Shown here: piece after piece, positions 12,120-23,917 of the stretch | How positions within the stretch are numbered: position 1 is the stretch's first letter | Layout: each line of letters starts with the position of its first letter | NCBI GenBank assembly: GCA_007922305.1 | Contig: ML677326.1 | Span: 50,376,460 to 50,440,459, forward strand | Direction: 5' to 3' | DNA length: 64,000 nucleotides | From: Dermatemys mawii | Lineage: Eukaryota > Chordata > Testudines > Dermatemydidae | Notes under the pieces: model-generated | What the model was told of the DNA's origin: nothing | The model's input: the letters and a program-made list of their open reading frames with translations, nothing else | Databases searched by the model: none | Program-made: the position numbers and the translations under genes

Positions 12120-13757
12120 GTAGCAGGCAAGGGGGAGCCACAAGCCACTGTGAGAAGTGACCTTTTATGGAACTCTGTTATGGAAGCTGTGATCTGTTTG
12201 ATAGCTGTGCTCTTATATTACCACAGAGCTAAGGCTGACACTGATCAATAGTCTCTAGCTTGATTACAATTTTTTGACAAAAATGGAGTAAATATTACAC
12301 TAATATGGCAATCAAATTTGTCACTCCCTTTACTTCACACAGAGAAGTAATACTGCATGTATGACTCTTATGGGGAAAAAAAAGAAAACATGAAAGTCCT
12401 AGAGTAAGTCAGATGGTCACAAAATCAGCCCATTTGAAGTGTTCAGTCCAGTAAGATTCTGAGCATCTTCTGAGAGATGTGTAAAATCAATGGGAAGTGT
12501 GAGGGCTTAGCAGTTCTCAGAGATGGCTACGGGTGGAACTAGATGGTCAGATGTGGGGTAATTATGGTTTGTTGTGATGGTGGGCAGGTATAACTGCCAT
12601 ACTGTAGTGGCAGTTCAGTCTACATTTACTTGATATGCACTTTGTAGATTTTATTTTCTCTACGGTCAGTTTCAGTTATCGTAGAGCAAAGGAAAAACAT
12701 GTACCAGTCACAATAAATTAAAAATCCCAAACTCCTAAGCACTGGTTAAAAAAAATCATAGGAGTTTTCCTAGATGAAGATGTTCTTTGGGACATCCTCT
12801 CTTTATCTGAATAACCTGCTTAAGTGCTTTAGGGTCCCCAAAGGTTATAAGCAGGGGGATTTATTCCCATTTGTTCTCTACTTTGCATCTTTCTCAGTAG
12901 CAGTGCATTACTGATGCTCAAAAACACAAACAAACAAAACCCGCACATCTCTAAGGGTTCTAAGGTCAAGTACAATTTTGCCTCTCACAACAAGACAAAA
13001 ATGCTACCTAAACCACAGCCATAACATCTCGCATAAGGTCAAGGATATTCATATATAACAAGATTTCTTGGAGGCTAGTTTGATGTTGTCTACCTGCTCA
13101 AAACACAAGTTTGAAACATGGTATCAAACTGATCACTGAGTTAGTGAAAATTGGATCTTGTAAAGGAGCAGCACTGTTTCTCTCAGGGTAGGAATTTGGC
13201 TGTTCTATTCATAAACACCCTCTTGCTGGCTATAGTCAGTCAAGAGCTTGTCACTTGCTATAAATGCAGCTTGCTTTATGACACCATCTCCCCAACAAGG
13301 GTAAAAAATGTACTGATGGCCACTGTCAGAGAACACGAAAGGTTAAAAAAAAGATTTAGAATAAATAAATAATACAACTAGCTTTCTGAAATAAAGTGCC
13401 AAAAGTTTCTGAAGGAAATGCAAATTCCGCGTAACTTTTGCTTCTTTATCTTTCATTTTGACATTCTGTTCAGAATCTGCTGATAGAACTCATATTAAGC
13501 TTCATTAAAGGATTACATCCAAAGTCACAACACTAGCAATAAAACATTCAGGAAGAAAGACCTAAAACCAGAACATTTGCTCAACTGAGTCATTCCATCT
13601 TGTCAGCTGAGGCCAGTTTCTTAATGTAATACAGCATGGGAGTGAGGTACATTACCTCTTGCTGTGTAAAATTATTTATTTATTTAAACATTAAGCCAAA
13701 GGAAAATAGCATGATTTCATCAACTCTGAGGTTGCTTACACCACAATTGCAGTGCAT
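12120..13757. other. Unrecognised DNA
   Basis: No coding, RNA or repeat signal is recognised. Confidence 0.4.
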
Positions 13758-13900
13758 TCCCCGGGACAGGAGGACTTGGGTTCTTTTCCCATCTCTCCCA
13801 CCTTGGCCATGTCACTCCACTGCTTTGAGCCTCTGTTCCTTCTCATACACTTTGCCTTTCAGGTATGGTCTCCTGTCATCTGTTTATACAGACCCTTGCA
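13758..13900 (+). repeat. MIR/CORE-type SINE relic
   Basis: The words GGACTTGGGTTCTTTTCCC, CCATGTCACTCCACTGCTTT and GAGCCTCTGTTCC follow the order of the core and tail of MIR-like amniote SINEs. It is highly diverged, hence old. Confidence 0.55.
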
Positions 13901-13978
13901 TGGTGGGTCTCTGATTGTGATTGCAGACCCTACATTATACTGATACTACTAATTTAAAGTTCTGCAAATTGTAAATTT

Positions 13979-14075
13979 TGAGGCAGCACAGTCTAAAGTT
14001 TACCAAATAAGAATGGGAATCAGATTCCATTCCTATTTCTGACATGACTCAGTGTGTTACCTTGACAGAGATGGC
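13979..14075 (+). repeat. Second MIR/CORE-type SINE relic
   Basis: GAGGCAGCACAGTCTAAAG, CAGATTCCATTCCTATTTCTG and ACTCAGTGTGTTACCTTGAC follow the MIR-like layout in the same orientation as the preceding relic. Confidence 0.5.
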
Positions 14076-14269
14076 CTTTGCACACCTGCTACAGTTGTCA
14101 GCCTCCCCTCATTTGGAGAAATTTAAAGAAAGTATCAGATTTCATTACAAAAAGCAAGTTTCTGCATTTTTACTTAGGTAGAAATCTTTGAAAATATAAA
14201 TTGATACAGACAACACTCTAGGATTGACTCTTGTCACTTTTTCCTGCATATCACATTAGCCACAGTTCC

Positions 14270-15150
14270 CTCATCGCCAGCCAACCGTGGCCTTTGGGGA
14301 CTGGAAAAGATCCCTTAAGTTTCTGAGAATACCTCAGATCAGTTCAGAGCAGTAGCTGCAGCACCCTGTCCCGGATGCCAGCAATGCCACTGCAGGTATG
14401 TTATCATCCACTGCCTGGGGCTAAGCCAGCACGGAGACTGAGCATCCAGCATGCTCTCTTGCTCCAAGAAGAACCTGCTCAGTGGCATGAGCGAAGCATG
14501 ATATTCCCAAGGTCAACTATCAGACCAGAGTTTGGATCATGTGCCCAAGATCTGCTGTGAGTTCTCTCAACAGCCAATCATCTGCTGACCATTGGAGGAC
14601 TACCAGAGGCATAGGTCAAGAGGGGACTGCACACCGGATACTGGGCTTGACAAAAGGGATGAGTATAGACACAGGGGAGAGAGATATAGATGTTTGTTAC
14701 TTTACCTAAAGTTCTGTAACTCTTTTATGTGTTGAGAATAAAAATTACTTCATTGTCACATGTCCTGAGAAAGTTAAAACTATAAAGCAGTGTTTCTAAG
14801 GTGGAACTTTGGGAGACTGTGCATAAGTGACTGGGGAGACTAAGGAGGTCAGAACAATGATTTAATGGCAAAGGGCAACTGAATGATGGAGTCTCACATC
14901 CCAAGAAAGAGGGCCAGACAGGAGGTCTGCACCTGGGACTGTGCCTTAAAGGACCAGAGCTAGAAACAGTGACTGAATGCTTCTCAGACCCCGTTAGCTT
15001 GGAAAAACACGAGATCTAACATTTGGGTTTAGTTACAACATATTGGTGACCATCCACCAAGAGGGGGCTCAGCCAGGTCTGCAACAGTGGCAGCTGAACA
15101 GATCCTGTTCACCACTTGCCTAGCATAATACTGAGTGTGAGAGAGCAGAG
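14270..15150 (+). repeat. Possible LTR-retroelement relic
   Basis: A moderately GC-rich block carries an AATAAA signal near 14738, about 300 bp before AGTTACAACATATTGGTGACC (15030-15050). This resembles an LTR 3' end followed by a TGG-type primer-binding site. No gag or pol reading is recognised downstream, and no second LTR is seen. The 61-codon open frame at 14375 is taken as noncoding. The identification is weak. Confidence 0.3.
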
Positions 15151-16440
15151 AAGTAGGTGACTGAGGCTGACATCATGGGCAGAGAAAAGGATGACAATAC
15201 AATAATATAACATAATAGATAGGTGGGGCGAGACTAAATTGTCAAAGGTCGCAAAGGTTGAAGGAAAAGGTTGTATTTGATGGAGCTAGTATTGGGAATT
15301 CAGCTGAGGAATTAAAAAAAGGGGGATGAATGACCAAAACAAGCCAGAAAAGTGATCTTTGCAGTAGGATTTAGAATGGTGGGACAGAGAGAGGGGAATG
15401 ACATTAAATTAGTCAAGATGGGAAAGGTGGTGATTGGGACAGTAAAAAAAAAATTGTTTAAGTAGCCTCCAAACTGCTGAAGCTGGCACTAGTGGGGAGC
15501 AAATCATCATTCTGACTTTTATCATTAGGAACTAATCAAAGATTTACAAAGTCTGTCTGAAATTCTACTGAATACACAATTACTGTACCACTAAAACCAT
15601 TCATTTTATTTTGGAGGAAGAGACTGTGAAAAATTTACCCATACACTAGTGTCATACTGAGCATTTTCTTGACTGAGTGTTCTAATTTTTTTAAAACTTA
15701 AACTGACCAAAAACTACATGAGGTTTTCAAAGAGTCAAGGAATAGTGATCTCTCAAGAGTAGTGGTATCAACAGAACAATAACTATCAAAAAGTTCGACA
15801 GAGATGAATTCATATGCACAAAAATTAGAAAAGTCTCACAGATGCTGTGAGCTGCCTGACTTTGATTTGCTCTACACATTTGCAATAGTCTGATAGACTG
15901 TTTTATGTTTAAAAAATAAAGCAGTTTATTCATAAGGAAAGCAGATTTTCAAAGTGAATAATCACAACACTTCTCTCTTATAGGAAGAGTTCATAGAGTT
16001 ACTGAGGTCTGCACAAGACATTTTGCCAGTTTTAGGTCAGGAATAAAAGAAATAAGTATACCTTCCACCGTTGGTTCCTTTTAAAAAAAATGATTTTTTT
16101 CTTCTGTTTCAACATTCTCTCTATTGCATTCCCCTTTACATCAATCTTCCCCACCTTTCTGCTTTCCTTTACTATCTTTGCCCCAAGTTCACGCTATTCC
16201 ATTAATTTTCAGTTCTTTGTCTCACACCTTGGTCCCTTTTCTTCTCCTCCTTCCCTGCTCCTTCCTTCCATCTCCTGCCCCATCAGGCATTCACATGTCA
16301 AAGGAGGTTAACAGAAGAACGGCAGCTGGCCCTTGATCAGATCTAGCAGCTGACCGTGCATAGTGGCAGAGCACTTAAGCTGCCACTAGAGTTGCTACTT
16401 GCAGCAAAGCCCAGAATCTCAAGCTCCTTATGGATCACCC
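15151..16440. other. Unrecognised DNA
   Basis: The part at 15170-15440 is purine-rich and looks like an old interspersed repeat, but I cannot name it. A pyrimidine-rich stretch at 16090-16290 produces spurious open frames. Confidence 0.35.
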
Positions 16441-16443
16441 TAA

Positions 16444-16730
16444 GGGCTGGACTACACTGTGTGTGTGTGGGTGGGGGGGTGTTTGATCTAAGATATGCAA
16501 CGATTCACATAGCTGAAGTCGAAGTATCTTAGTTTGACTTACCTGGCCATCCCCATGGCAACAGGTCGACCGCGGTTTCTCCCCTGCCGCCTCTGCTTAC
16601 TCCTTCTGCTGAGGTGGAGTGCAGCCATCGACTTGGGGATCAATTTATCGCGTCTAGATGAGACACAATAAATCAATCCCTGATACATCGAGTATTACCC
16701 GCCAATCCAGTGGGTAGTGTAGCCGTACCC
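16444..16730. mobile_element. Harbinger-like MITE, copy A
   Basis: The element starts GGGCTGGACTACACT and ends AGTGTAGCCGTACCC, an imperfect terminal inverted repeat. It is flanked by TAA on both sides (16441-16443 and 16731-16733). A 3-bp TWA duplication is characteristic of PIF/Harbinger transposons. It carries no ORF. It is a paralogue of the element at 38623-38929; both share a GT-rich microsatellite near the left end, GTCGACC, a GGTGGAGT block and a GGGATC-AATTTAT core. Confidence 0.8.
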
Positions 16731-17059
16731 TAAGTATGTGGCAAGTCGCGAGGTGAATAAGCAATCACTTAGCTCTGAATTCATCTACTCAGCAGACTGG
16801 CAGCTACTTTAAATTAAAAGCCAGTTGAAGTTCACAAAAAGCAGGACATCACATCATGTTTTCTAAAACAAACAGGGACAGACACTGAGAACAGGAAAAT
16901 CCTTGATTTTCAGTGACACATTCTATACCCAATTTATTTATAAAATCTGAGAACATATTGCTCAGGTTCTCCCTTTCTCACGGGCTTGAAATGGGATAGG
17001 AGTGAGGAGCTTGCAGGAAGTGAAGAAAGGTCTGCAAAGGTCTGTTTTGCAAGCCTAGC

Positions 17060-17135
17060 AAAAATTACTAACAGCAGCCAAGTATTTGGACAAGTCAATT
17101 AATAGCTCTGTGACTCAGTTTCCCCATCTCTAGCT
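17060..17135 (+). repeat. MIR-like SINE tail relic
   Basis: GGACAAGTCAATTAATAGC followed by GTGACTCAGTTTCCCCATCTC is the conserved tail wording of MIR-type SINEs. Confidence 0.5.
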
Positions 17136-17730
17136 AATATAATACTATTTATCCATTATTATAAAGCTCTTTTAGATGCAAATGAAAAGTGATATAGTAA
17201 GTGTAAAGTACAGCGGGATCTTACTAATTCCCACTAATAGTGGGGAAGCCTTGTGTGAAATATTGAATTTTGCACATTAGTGTGTAAGTGGATAAACAAT
17301 AAAGAGTAAAATGTACTTTGTTAATTCATTTTGACAGTTTTAGTTCAATTTTCATTATTCATGATAAAACCTTATAAGCGCTAACGAAAGTTTTGTAGTA
17401 TCGTTTGTAAAAACATGAGACTCCACTATAGCCTCGGTTACTAAATCTTTGCTGAGAGGTAGGGAGAGACAGCCAGGTTTTTCGTACAGATAATAAAGTG
17501 CATGGATAATCAATGTGTAGTTTCAAAGAGCATCTCTACAGTAATAAAATGTCATAATTGTCAACATCGTTATTATTTTACTAAACAGTCTTCAAGGATA
17601 ATCAATATTAGTTCAGATCTACAATACAAATGTGACACTAAAATAATACTTTATAAAATGTTTAGATATTAAAATGTCAAATTACACTGTTCTACAGCCA
17701 AAATGCTTCTGAAATAAATGTAGTCAAACT
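17136..17730. other. Unrecognised AT-rich DNA
   Basis: Nothing is recognised here. The 5' edge of the transposon that carries the gene at 18195 may fall in this stretch or shortly after it, but no terminal inverted repeat could be matched by eye. Confidence 0.35.
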
Positions 17731-18194
17731 TTACTAATTCTGGGTCACTGAGAACGAAAACGATGCTTACAATTGTTGATTGGCTCTAGTTTTCAAGATA
17801 TGCTATTGGGTCACTATATACGACCCTTGACATGGGAATGGTGGAGGATAAGTGAGTTATAAAGGGAAGGGATCTCAATTTAAACCACAAATGACTAAAA
17901 TACATCTTTGACTGGATCTATGAATAAATCTATGACTGGGTTTGGACAGTACTTGCTTTTTAGGCAAAACAATTAATGATGCAATCTGAACCTGGTATTG
18001 CGTCATACATGATATGAATTGCATCATGTTATTCCTAGAAGTCATGGATGATGCAATCGTAACGAAGCTTACATCACTCTGCTGAACAAATTGCCCTATA
18101 TCAGGTCTAGAAATCATACAGTATCGTGCTCTCTTATTTGTCAGTGTTTGATTTTGCAAAGGGACACATTTCTATTTAGCCAAAGTGAACAGAG

Positions 18195-19881
18195 ATGCCT
18201 CGTACTTGTGTGAACAGTGCAGATAACTTCCGCTATGTTTGTGGTGAAGTGACTTTTGCATCACAAAAGCGCAGTATAACCACTATGGTTAAGAAAGCCT
18301 ATCACCTTTATTTTGGCTGCAAAATTGGAGATCAGGACAAGAGGTGGGCCCCACACATATGCCGCAACACTTGTGCAACAAATATTCGCCAGTGGTTGAG
18401 CAAGAAAAGGAAATCTATGCTTTTTGCAGTGCCAATGATTTGGAGAGAGCCAACAGATCATACCAGCAATTGTTACTTCTGCATGGTGCCTCCAGTTGGG
18501 AAAGGTGTGTCAAAGAAGAAAAAGTGGACTGTGCTATCCAAATATTCCATCAGCTATACGCCCAATACCCCACGGAGAAGGACTGCCAGTTCCTGACGCA
18601 CCAGAATCATTCTCACTTGAGTCAGACGAGGAAGAGGAAGAGGATGAAACTTCTGGTCCTGAACCATCAATGTCACAGGACCCACATTTTCTCCCATTCT
18701 CATCACCACACCTCATAACACAAGCTGAACTGAATGACCTTGTCAGGGATTTGGAACTACCCAAGAGTAAGGCAGAGCTGTTGGGGTCCACACTACAGCA
18801 GTGGAATCTCCTGGCAGGTGATGTTAGGGTTTCCATGTTCCATGACCGTCAAAAGGATCTTGTCCCATTCTTCTTCATGGAAGGTGATCTTGTAGCCTGC
18901 AACAACATCGATGGTGTGATGGCAGCCCTCAACATAGTTCACGATCCAGATGAGTGGAGACTCTTCACTGATTCATCAAAGACGAGTCTTAAAGCTGTTT
19001 TGCTGCATAATGGCAATGTTTTGCCATCAATTCCAGTTGGTCATGCAGTCCATATGAAGGAAACCTATGACAATATGAAACAACTTTTGAGGTGCATAAA
19101 CTATGACCAACATCAGTGGCAGCTTTGTGGCGATTTGAAGGTTGTTGCTCTCTTGTTTGGTGTGCAGACTGGATACACAAAGTACTGCTGTTTTCTCTGC
19201 GAATGGGATAGTCGTGCAAGAGATTCCCACTACAACAAGAAAGATTGGCCACTTCGACAGTCATTGGAGCCTGGGAGGAAAAGTGTTCAGCATCCACCAC
19301 TTGTTGAATCAAGGAAGATTTTGTTACCACCCTTACATATCAAGCTGGGTCTGATGAAGAACTTTGTCAAGGCCATTGACAAAACACAAGCAGCTTTCAA
19401 GTACCTCCATGGAAAATTTCCAAGGTTAAGTGAAGCTAAGATAAAGAAAGGTGTCTTTGTTGGTCCTCTGATTCGTGAACTTCTTCGAGATGATGCATTT
19501 GACCATGCACTGCGTGGCAAGGAAAAGACGCCATGGAAAGCCTTCCAGTCAGTGGCAATACATTTTCTCGGAAACAACAAGGCAGACAACTACAGGTTGT
19601 TGGTGGAAAACCTCCTCAAGGCATACAAAAGCCTTGGCTGCAACATGTCACTAAAGATACATTTTTTGCACTCTCATCTAGATTTTTTTCCACCAAACTG
19701 CAGAGCAGTGAGCGATGAGCACGGCGAGCGATTTCACCAGGACATTGCAACAATGGAGAAACGCTATCAGGGCAAATGGAGCCCATCAATACTTGCAGAC
19801 TACTGCTGGACAGTGACAAGAGATGCTCCATTTAATGAATACAAGAGACAAGCCAAGAAGCGCCAAGTAGACACTGAATAG
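18195..19881 (+). pseudogene. Uncharacterised transposase-like protein gene with one frameshift
   Basis: The first part opens at ATG 18195 and runs in one frame to about 18533. From about 18535 the sense continues in the next frame (open from 18496) to the stop after 19881, giving about 113 + 448 residues. A single base (C at 18534) marks the break, so one base was gained or two were lost. The N-terminal part has cysteine pairs at residues 5/16/42, H54-x-C56-x3-C60 and C93-x2-C96, suggesting a zinc-binding domain, then a KKKK basic patch. The larger part (numbered from 18496) has an acidic run at 44-51, then D159 in LFTDSSKTSLKAVLL, D213 in CGDLKVVALL, a CCFLC cluster at 231-235, HIKLGLMKNF at 281-290, LHSHLDFFP at 391-399 and DEHGERFHQDI at 407-417. 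Regular acidic residues next to hydrophobic strands suggest an RNase H-like DD(E/D) transposase fold, but this is inference. I recall similar multi-copy uncharacterised proteins in turtles and invertebrates and cannot verify it. Apart from the frameshift there is no stop over 461 codons, so this copy is young. Confidence 0.7.
18534..18534 (+). other. Frameshift site in the transposase-like gene
   Basis: In the upstream frame the codons TGG ACT GTG end at 18533, and the downstream frame resumes with TAT CCA AAT at 18535. The protein is zinc-rich and basic upstream, and proline-rich then acidic downstream, as one continuous protein would be. No slippery heptamer is visible, so a mutation or assembly error is more likely than programmed frameshifting. 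Confidence 0.75.
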
Positions 19882-21534
19882 GACTAAACTATGTACATAA
19901 TAGTTTTTTGCCTTTTGTTTCAGAATACATTTTATTTATATAACCCTTTTGCTGATTTTTAAAGTGTTACATAAACAGGACAGGTGAAATATTATCATGT
20001 AAAGCAACCATAAACACATGAAAAGGTTTACAATTTATGATTAAAACTCTACTATCTACACAGTATATATAGACATAAAATGTAAAAACTTAAGTATCTT
20101 AGAAACAGTAGCCAATCAGTTGTTTTAATTGTCATATTTGAATTCAGCACATCAAAATACATAATAAATATCACATTTTATCTCTGAAGCAGATGACTTC
20201 TAAAAAATTGTAGACCAGTGTTATCAGGTTTGGAATTGCTAGCTGAAAATCAGTTTAGATGTAGCTATAAAGTGCCAAATTTGTTCACATAGTGGTATTG
20301 TAATACATCTTATTACATTTCTAAACAATCACCACAGAAAATAAAGTAAATCTTAGCAATATGAACCACATTTTCACAGCTTGTATGTAGATGTTCTATA
20401 AATATTCTGAATGTTTTTCTATATCAGGACATATAAACATGTTTCCCTTCTCTGGCTGCATTATCAGTGGAAAAGTGCATTAAACTTCTTTTCACCCTCA
20501 GGCAATAATGTGTTCTACAGTTTGCAATTAAAAATAAATTAGCCACAAAATCTTAAACAAATTGTTTATAAACTTCCTGTAAACCTCTTGAGTTATGCAA
20601 CAACATGCAGTATGGTAGCTGGAATACTATGGCTGAAATTAGTTTTTGGCATATGAGGTAGAACTATGCCTTCAATCTACAATAATTTAATTTACAGCTT
20701 AGCTATATTGGATATAGCATTTTAACACCATTTTGGAGGTTTAAGAACTGCAAGTGCTATAATCCTCTGGGCATTTTGATCACTAGCACACAAGCATGTA
20801 ACATACTTTGTGTTCAAGGGGAACCTTTATCCAGGATGCAAAGCTGGTGCTGAATTAGAATCACCTTTAAAAAGACTGCAAGCCTGTGAGTATTAAGCTT
20901 TGCACTCACCAAGCTCAACCAAAAAAATTTATGAAATCTACTCTGGGACTTGAGACTTATTCATACAGCTGATCTGATAAGAGTACTCAGGCCTTGAAGT
21001 TTATTTTCAACAGAAGTTTTGCATTCAAAGATTCAACCATTAGACCTCTTGGTGCTGATCAAAAGTGTTTCATTACGAGCCCAAGCACAGACACTTTAAA
21101 AGCAGATATTTCTAAAAAAAAAAAAAAAGAAAGAAAAAAATCTTTTACCTCTCAAAATAAATAAATAAAAAAGATATCTTTAAGACCTAAAAACAACTTC
21201 TGATGTCTTAGATAGCATTCAAGATTTTCTTTGGTTTTACTTATCTGGAAATGATTTGTCAGATACTTATACTTTTCAAGCCTAGGTTATTTTAATGACA
21301 GATATCTTAAAAAGCATTAAACTTTTTCTTCTGAACTTTTTGGTAACAAGTGGGTTATTTCTAGGATGCTCCTGCTTCAACTAAATGCCAATCTAGCATG
21401 CAAAGTCTAAATGGAAGGAAAAACAAAACTTTACTGTTTACTGTTAACCATTTTGCCCCTAGGTAGCATTTTTTCTTTGAAAATCACACAACTTTATTCT
21501 GTGTGGAATTCATTTCAATGGATTTTTTAAATGG

Positions 21535-21560
21535 TATTTATTTATTTATTTATTTATTTT
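21535..21560. repeat. (TTTA)n microsatellite
   Basis: Tandem TTTA units are directly visible, ending in a short T run. Confidence 0.9.
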
Positions 21561-22674
21561 TGCAGTGGGGAGCCCTAGGCATCTGGTCTCTCTCTCTCAT
21601 CTTCCCAAGGTCATATTGCAGAGCTTGAAATTAAGCCTTTCAAGACAAATATAATTGTTCAATTATAATTGTTTATACCCTACCTTAACACATTGATGCA
21701 GAAGCACCAACAACGCCGGCATGTTTTCCCCCTTGGTTAACTGAAACAGTAGTTAAATCAATTTAAGTAGTCCATCGGAAGCATGGATTTTTCTCTTACA
21801 ATTGAAATAAAATCAATATTAAAGCTTTGTATCGGAGAAGACAGTCAGATTCACCCCACTATCCAGTTGAGGAAGGCAAGTTCTCCTGTCAGTGCATTTA
21901 GAAAAGGCTTAGATTCATGAGGAAACACAATGTCTTTTGAAAAGTATATTTCCCATTGCCAAGGTATGGCATACATTTATTGGGCTGAGCCAAAAGTTCA
22001 GGACACAGTGTAATTTTAATTGAAAATTTGAGGGATTTCTTTATCTTTACATTTCAAGCAGCCATTTTTACTACAGCAGAAGCCTTTTCATCCCCTTCTC
22101 TTCTCTATATTTATGTTTCTCCTCATGAAGGTGAAAAAAGACCTTCTGTGATCAATCTCAGCCAATTCTTGTACACTGACAGCATCACTTCTTAGTACAG
22201 TCATCCCAGGGAACAAGAAGCTCAATATTATTACAAAACTTCGATCTCATAGGTCAACATTAGACAGTAGCCAGTAGCCATTGGGTTAGCAGAATTCCAT
22301 AATTTAGTCTTCACATCTAAACATTATTTATATCAGATGCTTATTTTGAATTATGTTGATTTTTTCTCTTGAAGTATGGCGCATTAAGGTGCATTATTTC
22401 TTTGATGTTTGATAAAGTATGGTAATTGTTATGACTTAAATAAAATATATTTTTGATTGACTTATTTTTAAATTAGTCTTATACTTGAAGCCTAATGATT
22501 TATATTAAACATTAAAATTCTTCCTAAAAGGAGTTGACTCGGTATTAATGAAATATAGTAGTCAGGTCATTCTGCAAATAAATTTGGCAAACTGATATTT
22601 TATTTTATTTATGAATTATTACTGTGAAAACTAACTCATGTTTGTGTTTTGCTGGTATACTGAAGTAACTGCCT

Positions 22675-22688
22675 GTTTCCATGGTAAT
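22675..22688. promoter_or_regulatory. RFX/X-box-like palindromic motif
   Basis: GTTTCCATGGTAAT closely follows the two-half-site RFX consensus (GTTRCC-ATGG-YAAC type). It sits in unique-looking sequence with no neighbouring gene, so function is speculative. Confidence 0.3.
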
Positions 22689-23917
22689 GTAGATGCACTA
22701 TGGAGCATGTTCTGTGTTCTTTTGCATCAAGTAAAAATTACATTCAAATAGAACAACTGCTTAGCCTATTGCAGACTCATTACAATGGCAAACCGATTAT
22801 CACATTTGACATTATAACTGATTGACATTTAGCTGGAGCTACCCTACTTACCACATACTCATTCTTGGAGAGAAAAAATACTGAACTCCACAGCCATCCA
22901 CCAGGGAATATAAAGTGAATGTCAAGTGTTCAGGCATATCAGCATTCAAAATGACGATCACCAATTCCTAAAATATCGGCTAAAGTTCAATTATCATTTG
23001 GTGACTACAGTCACTGGTTTCCAATCACAACCTAGGTCCTCTGCAGATATTAAAATTTATGGTTTTGGCCCTCTCATGATAGGTTTGTTGAACCTTGAAT
23101 TTGCTCTAGGCATTCCACCACATCTGAGAAACAAATAATTTTTTTTGTTATTTGGAGTGAGAAAATTTTAAACTTCCCTACATCATTCTTTAGTCATCTG
23201 GTGAGATTTAAAAACAAACTTCTTTAGTGTGAATGTGTGTGTGTAGTGTGCAAATGCAAGTACATTAAAGGATCATGTTTCCTTTAATTTCCTGAAGTGG
23301 TGTGGACTTCACAAACAGGAGGATCGTGCATTTTCTATTGCTAAGTCATTTTTTTCCCAAGCGATGAAATACGCTTCTTGCTTAACATATCTTGTTCACA
23401 TCAGTAACAGAATGTAACTTGATTAGCATATGCCAAGGGTGAATGATTCACTAAATCAGATAATACCTGCCTTTCTCCTAGTCCACACCTGCTTTACTAT
23501 CACATTAAAGAGGTCTGGATGTGATTAAATTTAAGCACCTACTTCAATGTTCAGTGAAAGGCATTTCTGGAGTAGTTATGCTCTTACTATTCGAAGGCAT
23601 GAAGTAACTTCCTTAAATAGAGAGGCAATGTGAATTGGAAAGAATAATAGAGTTTCCTTATCCAGCTTTGCTTGAGACTGTGCACCTGAAAGCTTCAAGT
23701 CCTAAATCTGGAACACCAAAATCACAGGGCCAAATCTTATGATTTATATGCTGTCAAAACTTGGCTTCAGTGGAATTTCCAACTGAGTAGGAACTGTGGA
23801 GTTTGGACTACTGAATTTAGTGTGGACAGATGTTTAGATGACTACTTCAACACATTCTTCTAAACGGAACTTTCCTCTTGGTGTCCAGTAGATTGTTGCC
23901 AGACTGGAAGAATGTAT

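Larger units (their letters stand above)
17731..20260 (+). mobile_element. Putative autonomous DNA transposon around the transposase-like gene
   Basis: The gene at 18195-19881 is intronless, and the preceding ~450 bp (for example TGGGTCACTGAGAACGAAAA and GGGTCACTATATACGACCC, the latter with a GGGTC/GACCC dyad) looks familiar from turtle repeats. The extent is a guess: I found no paired terminal inverted repeats and no target duplication. If the gene is part of a multi-copy family, aligning copies would define the ends. Confidence 0.35.
20261..23917. other. Unrecognised AT-rich DNA
   Basis: It holds an A-rich run at about 21113-21140 and a (TTTA)n tract at about 21535-21560. No coding sequence is recognised. 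The 22540-22820 part has mixed, non-repetitive sequence including an RFX-like motif described separately. Confidence 0.4.

Noticed and set aside
18534..19831. Minus-strand frames across the transposase-like gene
   Set aside because: They are antisense shadows of the coding strand; the serine run simply mirrors the acidic stretch.
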